Source of the DNA: Trichoplax sp. H2
Taxonomy: Eukaryota; Placozoa; Uniplacotomia; Trichoplacea
NCBI GenBank assembly: GCA_003344405.1
Contig: NOWV01000014.1
Coordinates: forward strand, 558,001 to 622,000
Length of the DNA: 64,000 bases
Direction: 5' to 3'
The position numbers were made by a program, and so were the translations under genes. Under the pieces are notes generated by a model. That model had not been told where the DNA came from. It saw only the letters and a program-made list of their open reading frames with translations, and did no database searches. Below, one piece after another: positions 1 to 19,979 of this stretch; position 1 is the stretch's first letter; each line of letters begins with the position of its first letter.

Positions 1-1216
1 CGTTCTACGTTATGCGTTAACACATTTGATTTACGAGATGGAGGAGTTTTTTTTCTTGTTTTATTGGTGTGTGTTTGCATGAGCGTATACATATATATAT
101 ATATATATATATATGACAGGGTATCAATAGATTAGAGTAGAAAGATATTGCAATTATGTAGTCTATCATACAAATGAGAAAAATAGTCTAAATTGTTAAA
201 TCAATTTATAGGCATAGATATGTATCCTAATTTTTTGTCAAGTTGTGCTGTAAACTTCATCGTATAATAGAGTAAAATAATTTTTTATCCTCATTGGGAA
301 AGAATCTAATTTGACGCTTTCCAATAAATGAACCACGTGTTATGCAGCTATTGATTGAAGTATTCAACTCGATCATCAGATAGGAAGAGAGTCCAGTCAG
401 GAAGTATAATTCCTATAGGATTTATAATCAACCATAAATTAGCAATCCAGGAGTGGTGGTAACCACTGCTACCTTGGACGTCATGATTTTCATTTTTTGT
501 CTTGTCAATGATAACAATAAAAATGGACAAGCATGATGAAGATTGTTTGATAGACTCGATCTTGAATAGTTTTCATCGTATTGACTGGGATAAAATCAAT
601 TATTTCCTATCTTTTATTTTATGAATTTTTCACTTTTCTTTCAATGTGATCGATTGGATGATTTATTTTTTCTTTATCTTGATATTGTTCTCCAACTTAT
701 TCAATTTTACAATTATCTTCCCCACTTTCATCCTGTTGTATATATATGGATATACTTATGTGCCTATATATGTATGCAAGTGCATGTTTGTGTATGTGTG
801 GCATCTCTTCTTTCTCTCCACCCCCATTTTTCCTCGTCTTTCTTTTTCGTTCTCTTCAATCTTTTCTTCTTTAGTGGATTTTTGTATTTTTAATTGTCAG
901 TTGTAATCATTGGAAGGAGGGAGGAGCAGGTAATGATGAATGAACTTTGGTCGTGATGACTTTTATTATCAATCTGCACATTATTATCCACAGTTACTTG
1001 CAATTAGGCTATGAACAACGCGTGGGTGTATATTATTGTCTTATTAAATTAATAAGTCCACCTTCAAAATTGATAGTATGATAAATTGTGATATTTTAAG
1101 ACTACCCTGGGAGTTAGTCAATGATTCGTAGACTCGAAGTGTGATACGGTAGCAAAGAAGGAGAGAGAAAGAGAAAAAAAAATTCTTTTTAAAAAATTGA
1201 TTATCATTTAAACTCA
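1..1216. other. Upstream/5' flanking region of the ETS gene
   Basis: No convincing coding exon is seen. The stretch holds an (AT)n microsatellite near 87-114 and a long pyrimidine-rich run near 780-890 on the + strand. A purine-rich run (about 1155-1185) sits just ahead of the ETS start codon. The promoter and 5' UTR of the ETS gene probably lie here, but I see no TATA box or start site I would defend. Two overlapping 86-90 codon frames at 621-906 are rich in Phe, Leu, Tyr and Ile, as expected from T-rich DNA. Confidence 0.5.
87..114. repeat. (AT)n microsatellite
   Basis: An almost pure alternating AT tract of about 28 bp, read directly in the sequence. Confidence 0.9.
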
Positions 1217-4200
1217 ATGGATGAAATTCAGTTATTACCTTGTCCTTATTTAGATACACAAGTCAGTAATTTCCCAATCGTCACCGTCAAGACTGATGGC
1301 GAAGCAGACAATGTTCATAATTGTACCACCAATGTCAGTTTTGATGCAAGTAATCAACGCTACGTGAATGAACAACATTCTCCACCAATTCATCATACGC
1401 CGCCATCACCATCCAATCAACATCCTCATCATCATCATTCACTTCATCATCACCATCCTTCTCTTCCACATCATCAACAGCAACATCCACAACAACAGCA
1501 ACAACAATCTCAACAACATCAAACTTTATTCAGAAGGTTATCCGATAGTAGCGCTTATATATCAACTTTAGCCAGTCAGGAGAAACAACAACTAATGCGT
1601 CGATCGTCAGACAGTACTTCACTGATGGCCACAACTAATGTTGATCGATTGAATGTGAGAAGATTATCCGATGGGATCGCTTTAAATAATGGCCATTTCC
1701 ATCCACCCATGTTTAATAATCAATGCCAGCAGCAACCAACTCAACAACAGCAACAACAAGCACCACCACCGCCACAACAGCAACATCAACGTTTATCACC
1801 AGCCAATAGCTTAAGTGGTACTGTCTTTTCAGGCAATCCTAATCCATTTCAGCAAGGATTTCCTAACGTTAAGCAAGAGTGTCAAGATAATTGTTATGAT
1901 GTCGGTATGTAAGCCAAATGTTAAAAATGTGGGCGAAATCAGTTTTTATATTAATCCACTGCGTTGATGTAAAGTAGTGGGCGATTGATTTCCATCGATT
2001 TGTCCATGTTATACAATATCCTATTCGCCATTTCATTTTTATACTTTTCCATTTTTTCTCTCCCTCCCCAATAATAATTAATTATCCTTCTTTTAATTTA
2101 ATTTAATTTTACTGTACACTAGATAATTACTGACTAGTTCATATAATTTTAGACTTGTTGACATCGGCTAATAAGTAAAAAAAAAATGGTTGAAGATAAA
2201 ATGGTTATGCTACTGTACTATTAAATTGGGTAGTAGTTAGTAAAAATGTTAACTTCTCTACATAGCCAGTCATACGCAGTTTACGATCATATAGGATAGT
2301 ATTATTTCATCTATTATAAAATAGCCTTTCTAGTGGTGTAGTATTGGCTATGGAGTAACCATTATGAAATTATCAGGGGACGTTGACTGCAATATTCATT
2401 TTCTTTGTAATATACTTTGTATTTGGCAGAGAATATACTTAATTAAACAACTCAAAGGGTTATGATAAAGTAGACAGTCTTTAGGAGACTAGAAATAGAT
2501 TAATCGAGTTACAGTTTGATATCCTTTCATCAAACAGAACGGTCTCTCTTTAGTATTTTCTCGTTATTATTGAATATTTTTAGTTTTGATCTTATTATTG
2601 ATCCATTTCGATTTTTTTTTCCCCTTATACCTTTCTGTTCGGGGTTGTACGTATGACTGTAATGATTTATAATATAAACATCAGTTGTTAAAAACTTTAG
2701 GAATTAATATTAGTAAAATTATCGTAAGTTAGTAAGTTATTGATATTAATTTTACCGTTAAATCAGCAAAAAAGGATAAAAATGAAACTAAACAAGTTAA
2801 TATAACTCAAAATCGATCTTCATAGAACTATTTTAATATTAGATCGTAAAGTTATAAGGATATTGTTGAGTAAAATTGAAGCTAGGATGGGAGCTATGAA
2901 AATGATGATTCCCATAGTGAAGGATATGGACTTTGCTGTTGTCTTGAAGCTGTTCTGCTATATATATGTTAACAACGATCGTAGTTAATTTTTAGAACAT
3001 GCAATGAAATAGACAACGAAAATAATTAAAACGATAGAGTTGATAGACGTATAGTTAGTATAGCAGTTGATGTATTTAATATCTACAAGTAATTCAGTTA
3101 AATAAGTTATAGACTGCAGTATAGATATTATTTCCTATGACTCTACGATAGTTCCAATATGTTATCCTGAACGGTTGGAATTGATCTGCCAAACACTAAC
3201 GTGATCGACTGTACTACTATCTATTAATGTCATGTTGAATAAACTTTAACGCTATAGATGAAGAAAGATTGATCCTGATGTTAAAGCCATCAAATATATT
3301 GAATAGCGAATTTGCTTTCAGTTTAAACAATAAACTATTGATAATCGAAATAAAACAAAGTAAAATTAATTTGAAAATCCCTAATGTTCAAAGAATATCT
3401 ATTATTATTCAAATCTAACTACCGATGTTTATTAACGTTATAAACTGTAGAAATGGCATCACCATCTTCAGCTATGAGCGATAGTCGAAGTCCATATACT
3501 CCAATGGTTAATACACCAGAAGTTCGATCTCCTTATGATGTCAATTCTATGTATGATGATCATAGTGAACATTTATACAATGATGGTGTCGGTAAGATGC
3601 AATCATTAAATTCGTCCTAGCTATTTTATAAGTATTCGTATAATTATGCAATAAAATTTCGAATTTTTTTCCATTATAAATGACCATCATAAATAACTTA
3701 TTTAATCATCGCATTAATCAGATTACAAAAAAATAAAAATTGTCTTACCGTAAAATGAAGTATTATACAGAAAATCGATCCTTTCAGTGATGCCAACTCC
3801 CTTCATGATCAACATAGCTTAAATAGATTTTATGCCTATCGAATTAGTAACTGATATCAATTACTTAATCATTAATTAGCTATTATTGTAGAAAGCACAC
3901 GGTAGTCTATATTTTACATGTATAACGTTTCGTCAGGGAAGAATAAAGGTTTTTCAAAGTGATCTTGATAACTTACTTTATCTCTTCTATTAATCATCAA
4001 CAATGTAAAAGTTAGTAGTATACAAGGTAATTCCAGATTAATATTTTCTGAATACACATATATAAGACCTAAAAATAATATTATCGTATATGATCTAAAA
4101 GTGCGGTCCTTTTTTATTATTTAGATAAAGCTGTAGACGAATCATAAATCAGTATAGAACTACAGCCAATATAAAGATCATTCCAAGTTTTTAACATATT

Positions 4201-5309
4201 GCGTGATTTAAATATAGGGAAATTAAGTAAATGATTTACTCGTCGCAAAGTTTTCAATCCTTTTATTGTTATAGTAATACAAATTAGCTAAAGTCATGAA
4301 AAATATTCTCGTTATATAGTGTTATGTAGTTAAGGTTCTCTATTCAACTATGACTTTTTAATAATTATGTACATAGTCGTCAAATCTAACCTCTTCACTC
4401 CTGTATTAGAAATGGATGTGGGAGTATATTTCGACTGTTAAATATCAAACATTTCCTTTACATCGTTAGCGTAAAAATTTATAAAATCACACAAGAACTA
4501 GTAACTCAGTGCCTTTACTTGACTAATTTATTGCCATTTATTAAAATATGTTTATATCATCACCTGATTATTACTTCAATCGCAAAACGTGTTATCACAA
4601 ATCTTCCTTTTGCTGAGCGTATATTGACTGCTAATGCAAAATTAATGGCCGTTCAATATGCCCTCTTTCTACTCTAGTACTGTATATTAAATGTAACTCA
4701 GGGTATGATCGATAGGAATTATCATTGTCAATATTTTAGAAACAAATTATCTTTATTTGTTTTTTTGTAGCAGTTGCTGAAAGCAAAGGTAGATCTGAAG
4801 GTTATGATCTACCTACCTTTCAACGCCGTGGCTCATTACAGCTGTGGCAATTTTTAATAACTTTGCTAGACGATGCTGAATGTAGTGGCATTATCTCATG
4901 GACAGGGCGTGGAATGGAATTTAAATTAAATGATCCAGAAGAAGTTGCACGTCGATGGGGACAACAAAAGAATCGTCCAGCCATGAATTACGATAAATTA
5001 AGTCGATCGCTACGCTACTACTATGAGAAAGGTATTATGCAAAAGGTAGCTGGAGAACGTTATGTCTACAAATTTGTTTGTAGCCCAGACGCATTATATA
5101 AAATGGCTTATCCTGATGCTAACAAATCAGTTCCAAGGCAAGAATATCGGTCACCTTTAATTCAACAGGAACATCCTATTATAAACATCTCGAGTGTACG
5201 CCATCAACCGCCTTTTCAACGTTATCTTGATCAAACACACTATCCTGAACCCGGTCGTTATATTGAAAACTGTAATAGCAACACGGAATGGCAAAGCAAC
5301 ATTATGTAG
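1217..5309 (+). CDS. ETV1/4/5-like: ETS-domain transcription factor, PEA3 (ETV1/4/5) subfamily; 3 exons, complete
   Basis: Sequence-specific DNA-binding factor of the nucleus that binds GGAA cores; PEA3 members usually act downstream of receptor-tyrosine-kinase/MAPK signals. Exons: 1217-1904, 3451-3591, 4771-5309 (all GT-AG; 1368 nt, 455 residues). The start ATG has an in-frame TAA 24 nt upstream. Residues 1-105 include His- and Gln-rich runs, and a second Gln/Pro run lies near 175-200. Three basophilic kinase-like sites (RRLSD, RRSSD, RRLSD) occur near 106, 128 and 148. A VKQE SUMO-type motif lies near the end of exon 1. The ETS domain spans about 297-382. It starts [12 protein letters not shown] and includes [32 protein letters not shown] (recognition arginines R355 and R358) and [15 protein letters not shown]. 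The QRRG lead-in and the [11 protein letters not shown] end are typical of PEA3 members. The N-terminal acidic domain of vertebrate PEA3 proteins is not obvious. Subfamily call is firm; orthology to one member is not possible by eye. Confidence 0.95.
4767..4773 (+). other. NAGNAG tandem splice acceptor before ETS exon 3
   Basis: The intron ends tttgtagcag, giving two acceptors 3 nt apart. Using the first gives Ala-Val and the second gives Val alone, so a one-residue difference a short way before the ETS domain is possible. Seen directly; use of both sites is inference. Confidence 0.6.
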
Positions 5310-5509
5310 GCCATCTATTTGTAGAGACTTTTTAATGTAAACCTCCCTAATCAGAGTCAATGATAATGATTTAATTGTGATTAAAAATTTAAAAAAATTG
5401 ACACATTGTTACCTGCCTAAAATGTTGCACACACTGTTATGATCAACTCGGTACTGTAAACTTTTTATTTGTAAGGCTTCATCACCAATGTAAGCATGTG
5501 ATATGTACA

Positions 5510-5562
5510 TATACGCGTATATATATATATTGATAATATATATATATATATATATATATATT
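5510..5562. repeat. (TA)n microsatellite, interrupted
   Basis: Two TA runs separated by a short TTGATAA-type interruption, in or just past the ETS 3' UTR. Confidence 0.9.
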
Positions 5563-6306
5563 GATGCTGTACTGCATTTGTGTGTTTCTGTTTGCTTATA
5601 TATGTGTACCTGTATATATGTACTGGATGCGCTATATATATTTACAAGTGTGATTATGTTTATAATTATGGAAATGTTTCTCAATCCTCTCGTAAACGCA
5701 ATTTTTTCTTGGCCTCATTTTATGATGACTAGCAGCTGACGTTTTCAACCTTAACCAGGCTGACCAATCAACTTGAGATATGTTTAAGCTTAATTCGTTC
5801 CATTTCTATTTATCGAATGCTGTTTATATTGTTTAACGTATATTAAGTATCTGCATTGTAAAAGTAATCTATAGCCATATTTTATGTCGTTGCCATGTAA
5901 CTTTTTCGCTACGTGGAAAAGTGAAATTAGTTTATATATTGAGGTAATAGCTATAGAAACATTATTGTTAATTAATTAAGGAATATTGTGATGATGATAA
6001 TATCCGCCACAATAGCATAATTATGAATTCTTGTCAAATATGCTATTCGCTGAGTAGTATTCACAAAGCAGTCTAGTCTAGTAATGACAAGTCATTAACA
6101 GCTGGTAGTGATAGACTAGATAATTTCACGCTAAGCAGATTACTTTTTGTGTCTATTGAGGCAGTAATACCACTATAGTAGACTAATGTAGGTATTGTTA
6201 TGTAACCATTTTATTAGCTCGCCTTATTTCCTCTGCTACTAGTATTATCGCGATCTATTCACTTTTCTGTATAATAGAATTACTACACATATAAATCGCT
6301 TGTAGG

Positions 6307-6342
6307 TGTATGTATGTATGTATGTGTGTGTATGTATACATG
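6307..6342. repeat. (TATG)n/(GT)n microsatellite
   Basis: A run of TATG and GTGT units read directly in the sequence. Confidence 0.8.
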
Positions 6343-6795
6343 TGCGATATGCGATAGCTATTTGCACGATAGATGTTTATGTTTAAAGTGTATATGAATA
6401 CCTTTATGTAGCGGCTATGTGCATGGCCGGCCACATGTAAATATTTATTGTGATTCTAAGCCTAACTATGTTAAAATAGCATATTATGTCTATTACTTAT
6501 TTATATACGTATACTTGTAGATATATATCCTTAAACATGCAATTGGACATGCCTACCAGTTAATATATACAGCTGTAACCAAGTAATAACATTTATGCTA
6601 GTATAAGCAATATGGACAGCGTGGTTCAAGAAAAGAATAAGGTCAAATGAAGACGCAAAGACAGGAATATTGCGCATGAAATTCAACACTTTAAGAATGT
6701 TGCTATATGATGAATTGAGGATTAATAACATGGGTTTTTATTTCTTGGCCTCGGACTAGGTTCCAACGCTAATTTAAAGAGACAACAAAAATTTC

Positions 6796-7008
6796 GCCTC
6801 TTGCTGCTATTAACAAGATAACTAATAGTTTCATCGCTGCTACTCTACGTTGTCTTTAAAAGTGAATCCACTTTAATACAATGAAAGCCTGCAGTACTAT
6901 TCTGCCTCTTACCGCTATTAAGAAGATAACTAATAGTTGCATCGCTGCTACTCTACGTCGTCTTTAAAAATGAATCAACGTTAATACAATGAAAAGCCTA
7001 CAGTACTC
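6796..7008. repeat. Tandem duplication, two units of about 108 bp
   Basis: Unit 1 is about 6796-6903 and unit 2 about 6904-7008. Both begin GCCTCTT, share CTAATAGTT(T/G)CATCGCTGC and end with AATACAATGAAA then a GCCT..CAGTACT block. They differ at scattered single bases. No coding potential seen. Confidence 0.85.
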
Positions 7009-9264
7009 AAGTTAAAACTAAGATGGTAACATAGTTTTGCCTTCGTACTATCGATATCATCCAATGCTATTGCAAATAAATACCACTATGCCTTAAACCA
7101 TAATGGAAGGTTTAATAAGGTCTGACGATATAGAATGTTCTCGATAAAACGTACGATTGCTATCTAGGCCATTACGTTGCTACCCGAACTTGGCCATTTA
7201 TAACGGTACCGGTAACCATACTATGTTAGTCCGTTGGCAAGTAATGATTGACTTCTTACAAGCTTTCTATTAGTCCATGGCCACGTTGAAGTCTAGTAGA
7301 AGTAGTCAGTGTACCTCATTTGCCTTGGATGATTAATACGATACCGTGATGGCTTTTACATCTGAGAAGTAAGATAGGATTCATCGCAGAGCAAAAGAAT
7401 CATAAATGCCAAGCTAGAAAAGATGGTCCCACAACTTTTTTTTCGTGATAAGAATGGTAACCGTTAAAGGACAAGCTACAATAACTAGTAATTGCTAAAA
7501 GTGTTATATCAGTCATCGCCTTGTACAAAATTACAAATGAAATACGAATTGGCATGATGGAATAGCAAGAACTTCAACGACAGCAATAACATTAGCAAAA
7601 TTTAAAACATTGTCGGTATGGTATTCGAATGTATAGGTGTATGCATACCTTGAGTTGTAAAAAGAAGAAATTTCAAGTCATATAGCTGAGACAATAATAA
7701 AATAATTTGTTATTTGTTAGCCTCGCTATTTAAAAGAAAGAACGAAAAAATTTTGAAATGATCTATAATGGTTTAGATCTCTTTCTAAGGCAGGAAAATA
7801 ACCCAAGAAGTGAAGTATAAGCATAGCAACATCTAATTAAATTTACTTATAAATTAGCCATAGAGTCTCTACCTTGGTTAGATAAATCTTTAACTGGTAA
7901 ATATCTAATGTTATCAAAAACATTTGCCATGTATCTATGTATATTTGGGCTAATATCAAATCTTGAAAAGGGTTTTAATTACAGTACATCATCAAATTAG
8001 GTTAATAGATTTGGAATGATTTTTAAGCGTTTCAAGCTACGTATATCTTTATTAGTGATAGCGATAAAATGATTCTCTTGCTAGATAAGATTGCTGCTTG
8101 ATTCAAATTTTTCGTTCAGATTTTCGTGATAATAATTGCGTTTTTAATTTTAGGTAATAATTTAAGGAACGGTCGGCTATAGTAAAGTATAGCACGATCT
8201 TATGTGAAGCAATAACTTTAAATGTGTTTAAATTTAATTAGATATTATATAGGGCTTGTGCGAATGTTACTTATAAACTTTCGTCTAAAAATATTCATAG
8301 TAATGCTGTAATGTAGCTAGATTAATACTAGTTACGATGATATCTTTGTTTTGAAGCTGGATATACTCGTACATATCTACCACATTAAAGTTGGTTTCTA
8401 CGCTTTCTACTATTTTAACCCTTGTTTTCTTCACGGTTAATTCGGATTGTATTATCTAGCTGTTCTACGTACTGTTGATTTACACTACTTACATCATGCA
8501 AAATAAATAATACTACTAATAATTGCCACTTGCAGATGATATCAAGTTACAATCCAAATTTAACAGTTGTTTTTAAGAAATACCTGTATCAGCTCTATTT
8601 CTACGTCCTAGATACTCTTGCAATATTATTAATAATTTATTGACAAATAATTTTCTCAATTTGTGAATTGATAACTTTAATTGTGATTACGATACTTAAT
8701 TTGACTTCAGAAGTACAGTAATTTGTCCAATTGGATTGTGTAAAAAAGAAATTCCATTTTTACATAACGTCTTTTTTTGGGTCAATCTGCTATTACATTG
8801 ATGAATAATTCAATTCTAAAGTAGTGACTTAAAATAACAACTGCTGTAATTTTAAATTTCCGTAATAGGATTAAATTTAGACAGACAATAAAATCATGAA
8901 AATATAAAGACACTCACAACTAACTTATTGCTAGACAAGCCAGTTTCAATGCATTCTTTGAAGACAAATAATTAAATGATCAATTCCTATAGTTTAAAAC
9001 ATCATTGTTAGTAGAACTACATCATTTTGTTACCTAATAAATGAAAATGGCTCAGCGGGGATGTGTATAGAAGAATCTAGTTGCATCGTTATTACATCAG
9101 TCATTATTTGATTTTGACATAACGCTAGAATAAGCGACTTGGTGCTACTTAGGTATTACGTCATTCCATTAATTATTGTGGCGTTTGCCAAGGCTACCAT
9201 TAGTTAATATAGCGTCAATGATGATTTAATGTCAGTTAGTCCTTTTATTTTCTTTATTGTTAGT

Positions 9265-9298
9265 AATATAATTCACGCAATGACGCGTGAATTATATT
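9265..9298. repeat. Perfect inverted repeat (14-bp arms, 6-nt loop)
   Basis: Left arm AATATAATTCACGC at 9265-9278, loop AATGAC, right arm GCGTGAATTATATT at 9285-9298. It lies in gene-free DNA. It could be a hairpin or a dimer-binding site; the function is unknown. Confidence 0.85.
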
Positions 9299-12200
9299 CT
9301 AGATCAACGCTATCAATTTCCTGTACAGCCGCTGTTATTTAGAATGACATTAGTATCGAATTACAAAGTTAAAATATTATCTGTTGGGTTTGTATTTAAA
9401 ATTATAAGAAAATAAATATATCAGTCCAACTGACCTGTGTATATGTGTTCCGGGGCAAACTAAGCAATATTGTACAAACGATTTATTTAAAAGCAGATAA
9501 ATTTATTAGTTATGCGTAGAATGCTTTGTTATTGAACGAAGAACAACATTTACTGTCGTCATTAACTTAAAATATGTGATCTATTATAGTCACTATTTTA
9601 GTTATGATTGCAGCATATCTATTCCTTTTTACTTTGATTTTTCTTTCGAAATCCTCGAGATATTTCCTGCTACTCAACGTCATTAACTGATATAAAAATA
9701 GCTAATGCCAAGGATTTGTAACAATTAATAATGCGTACAATAAGTATGATGTCTATGATAATTAATTGCTCGGAAAGTAAACCCAATAACGTTTATCAAT
9801 TACCTTCGATCGTAAGTTGTGTTGAATTATACAGTAGTTCTAGCTATAGGAAGCACCTTATTATTTTTCTTTAAAATACATTGATGATTCACAAGAACGA
9901 TTTATACGTTATTTATTCCATTTTATCCCATGCGTAATAGCTTATTAGGTATGGCATGTCTTTTCCCCTCCATATGCTTAAGAGAAATTGGAAAAATAAT
10001 ATTTATGTAAAATTTAATTACTTTCAATTTGTCTGCATAAATGATCAAAATTATGGACAACAGTAATTTGGAACTATTTCATATATTCGTGTAGCATATT
10101 AGAGAATTACATAATTTTGTTAACTTAAAATTAGGGTTATGTGAGCAAAACCGCAGTAATAGTAGTAGACTATTACACGGTCATTACAAAACCTTATACA
10201 CATAAGAATATCATAAAACTAGCCGAAATATTATCACTTTAACACTTGGTTGATTAGAAAGATTTAAAGATTTATCAATGGTCGTTTGCTCCATCAAGGC
10301 CATACTATTAATTAGCCAGACCACTTATTATTATTCTGTTTTCAGGGTAAATATGCTATATTCATCTTACACTAATTTAAATGGCTTATAATAGGGTACG
10401 GTACGGTATACAGTAGCCACAATTTGTTTAATTTCGTAGCTTGTGTACGCTTTTGTCAGACCTAGCATTGGAATATAGAATGGGTAACATATGCAGTATG
10501 CAGTATTCATGTTGCTCATACAGCATAAGTATAGGTGCATGTGTTCCAGCCGTAAGGCTGCGTCCATTCTCAGAAATAGCTAAAACATTTGCTTACTTAA
10601 AAACTGAAATAGACAAACCAGTTGTTATACGCACGTGGCATATCCTTTGCTAATTGTTGTAAATTAAAGTTTATTTATGAATGAAATTGTTAAACAATCG
10701 CTACAAGCAATTAAATCATATACCGCATATAAGAGCATATCAAGATAGCTAATTTCAGCAGTATCAGAGAATATGGAGAGATACTGCTAAAGCCGGGTAT
10801 TCTCCAGTTTATGATAACATAGACTAGCATAACCTACTATTTAAGGACAATTGATGATAATATTTATAAGGGGATGTTATTAATTGGTGTTGAAATCTAC
10901 AATTAGGGTATTTTTAAGCCATATTAGATATGAGTGACAATATAGTGTACAATCAGGTTTGGGATATTATACGCTTATTACCTTGATATATTTATAGTCT
11001 TGTAAGTTATTTTGAGCTCGTTTAACATGCAATAGAGTAAATTTAATAGACTTTTACTACGCGTTTTTTACTTATTAACAAAATTATAGTTTAAATATGG
11101 ATTTACAGTCTTCGGTTTCATGAAGCACCTATTGTTTGATTCTCATCATTTTCTGAAGCAAGTAAAAATATGCGCTGTAACACGCTATATGATTTGCCTC
11201 TCAATATTTAACCACAATGCAGTAGATCAAACGGCTGCCAAAACGTATTCATAGTCGTTGGCATCCTAAGATGCTTTGCGAATTGCTAGAGAATGTTTAT
11301 GTTTAAAGCATTCCTGCTGTTATGGCATCAAATAATACTCTTTCACGAAATTTATCAATTTAACATTTTCAAATTTAATTATGAAGCCAGAAATATTCCT
11401 AATTTCACCATGATTATTTTATGTTAAGAGCTTGAATATCAGAACAGAATTTTAGCATTATTCTTTTCGGATCAAGATCCTTCATTTTTGCAGAGTTGTA
11501 CTTAAGACTGTATAATAATCCAGTTATTATTTCTTAATTGCTTTATGATTGGGACACTTTAAAACAAGGTGGAGATTAGGGGATAATACCGACTTATTAT
11601 ATTTTATCTATCAAGCCACTTACAGTAATCTGGGAATTTTGCAAATAAGTATAACTATGTGGCTGAATTCTAAATATATTTTAAAGCTTACAACCGATAA
11701 TATCTATAACGCTTACAGAGAAACTTACGACTTCTGGTTCAATGATTACTTTAGCTAAACAATTAACTTCTAACGATTTCAATACAACCAGGAACTGCAG
11801 CAAAACAAGACTAAAGTAATTTGGAGTACTCCACCATTTTATATGCTTCACAGAGCAGTTGGTGGCCTCTCTACTATGAATCATAAATTCTAAAATAAGC
11901 TAAAAGTTATTACCAACTAGGATACTAGCGATCAATCTATATGTCTTAGGACAGATTATACTCTACGATTCCCTTCTACATGGTACATACATATATATTG
12001 TTAAACTTACAATCCTACGGTAAACGAATATTATCAATTAACAATCATTACCAGCCATCCTCAATATTAAGTAGTCAGCTACAATCATAATCATACAATG
12101 CAATATTCAACATTCCTTAGTCGGGAGTCAGTTACGACTTAAAAGGACACAGTTCATATAAATATTACATGATATCTGTTGACTGGTCATCAATATATAA

Positions 12201-13508
12201 TCAACGATGACTAATCAAGAACTTAAACAGTATTAACTATATTAGCATCTTATATCTTAGTAACGTTAACTATAGTGGAGGGTTCACGTTATACTGGTTG
12301 ACACAATCCATCCACTACCATCTAAACTAATTTAGATATTATTTACGAGCTATTACATTAAATCTGAAATTACGCTACGGTTCATCATTAAGTCTACCAA
12401 ATAAAAAAAATACTCTATAAAGGAGACAACTAAATATTAACCTTCATTACAAATGAGTCTATATGATGTAAGACTAGCAAGATCACTAGTTTGTAAATTT
12501 AAACGCGATCCATACTCCTAGATGTTTTGCTAATTTTGCTTCTTTCTTGCAAAATTTTTACGCTGTTACTAACTTAACCTTACCCTAACAACGTTCGAAA
12601 ATACGCTACGGTGGCTCATTGGATCATGAGTAACAAAGAAACTATTTAGTATTAATAATGCCGCAATGATCTTCTACGTCTCTGATTTTAGTTGTAGCAA
12701 CGATAAAGCAAGATGTACAGAATATACCTGTCGTATAAAAAGCTAACGAGCTAAAGAATTTAATATATTAGCTGTAATTTTACTCCCTTATAACGAGCAA
12801 CTAGTAAAAATGGAGTAAAAAGTTTGACCATGATTTAAACCGCCAGCTTATAAAGAGAAATAATTAAGTTAATTCATACTGCATTCTACGAGTAACTAGC
12901 AACAATGTTTCAGCTAATTAATTGTCGGTTACTATAACTAACAATCGAAATTTCAAGCACGGTTGTTGTTAAGTAAACGTTCATGATGCCAAATACGAGC
13001 TGTATTTACACAATTTACATTATGAAGGCATAAATAAAAGACTTCTTTCAAGCAATTATAATGATTTATTTCGCATTCGTTTCCTATATCTCTATAAAAT
13101 CAGCATGATTTTGATGTTTGTCGTAGGTGTTAACTTTGTTACAAGATGATGCAACCTTATGGATTGCTAAAGCCGTCATTTGATAAAAACTTCGCACTCG
13201 AACCATAGAAATGGTTAAGGATATATTTTAAACGATAAGTAGGCTTATTGTACAATTCAAAATTATTTGTTGTTATCATATCTGACTAAACATTATTAGT
13301 GTAATCATAACATAAATTTAAAGTTTATCTATTGGGAATAATTTTTTTACATTCATAGCATGTAATGATCAATAAGTATGCGAAGTCGAACTACTGAGCA
13401 CAGTTGCTAATGGTATTATTGCTCATCTGACACTCCAAAACGATAATAAAGTATGGTATCGCACTCGATAGCGATAATTCTAGTTATTATACAGGTTTGT
13501 TGAGATAT

Positions 13509-13514
13509 TTTATT
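13509..13514 (-). terminator. Polyadenylation signal of CUL1 (AATAAA)
   Basis: AATAAA on the minus strand, 22 nt past the CUL1 stop codon. The close spacing suggests a very short 3' UTR. Confidence 0.5.
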
Positions 13515-13535
13515 AGCAATTATACATAAATAGAA

Positions 13536-19698
<6,163 letters not shown>

Positions 19699-19979
19699 TG
19701 GCCCAATGTAATTTCAATTTCCTTTGCTAAGCAATCAATCCGCGAAGACGATAACTGTACTTCGACTGTCTATGACGATATAGAATCCAATCCCTACTGG
19801 CAGAGTTGACGAACTGAGAGTCAACGACGTCTCGACATAGACCACAACACGGACCACTTGACACCACAGATTCAGAGAATGTTACTAACTGCTAGCAATC
19901 AATAAACCACTTTGAAAAATCATAATATGATAGCAGACTGAATGAAATTGTTGCGCATTCTTCATTCACAGAAAACAAA

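Larger units (their letters stand above)
5310..13535. other. Gene-poor region between the ETS and CUL1 genes (convergent 3' ends)
   Basis: About 8.2 kb. The ETS gene (+) and cullin-1 gene (-) point into it, so both 3' UTRs lie here. A possible ATTAAA signal for the ETS gene lies near 5380. Microsatellites occur at 5510-5562 and 6307-6342, a tandem duplication at 6796-7008 and a perfect hairpin at 9265-9298. The longest frames (10441-10653 +, 11549-11758 +) show no family features or splice-consistent extension that I can see. No RNA gene was recognised. Confidence 0.6.

Noticed and set aside
621-906. Two overlapping 86-90 codon + strand frames upstream of the ETS gene
   Set aside because: Composed almost wholly of Phe, Leu, Tyr, Ile and Cys from a T-rich tract; no motif, no splice link to the ETS exon.
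1368-1571. 67-codon frame inside ETS exon 1
   Set aside because: Out-of-frame shadow of the His/Gln-rich coding run (reads as Ile/Asn/His).
10441-10653. 70-codon + strand frame between ETS and CUL1, with an opposite-strand frame over the same DNA
   Set aside because: No signal, domain or splice-consistent extension; both strands are open, as expected of chance.
11549-11758. 69-codon + strand frame
   Set aside because: Low-complexity, no family feature, partly mirrored by an opposite frame at 11681-11884.
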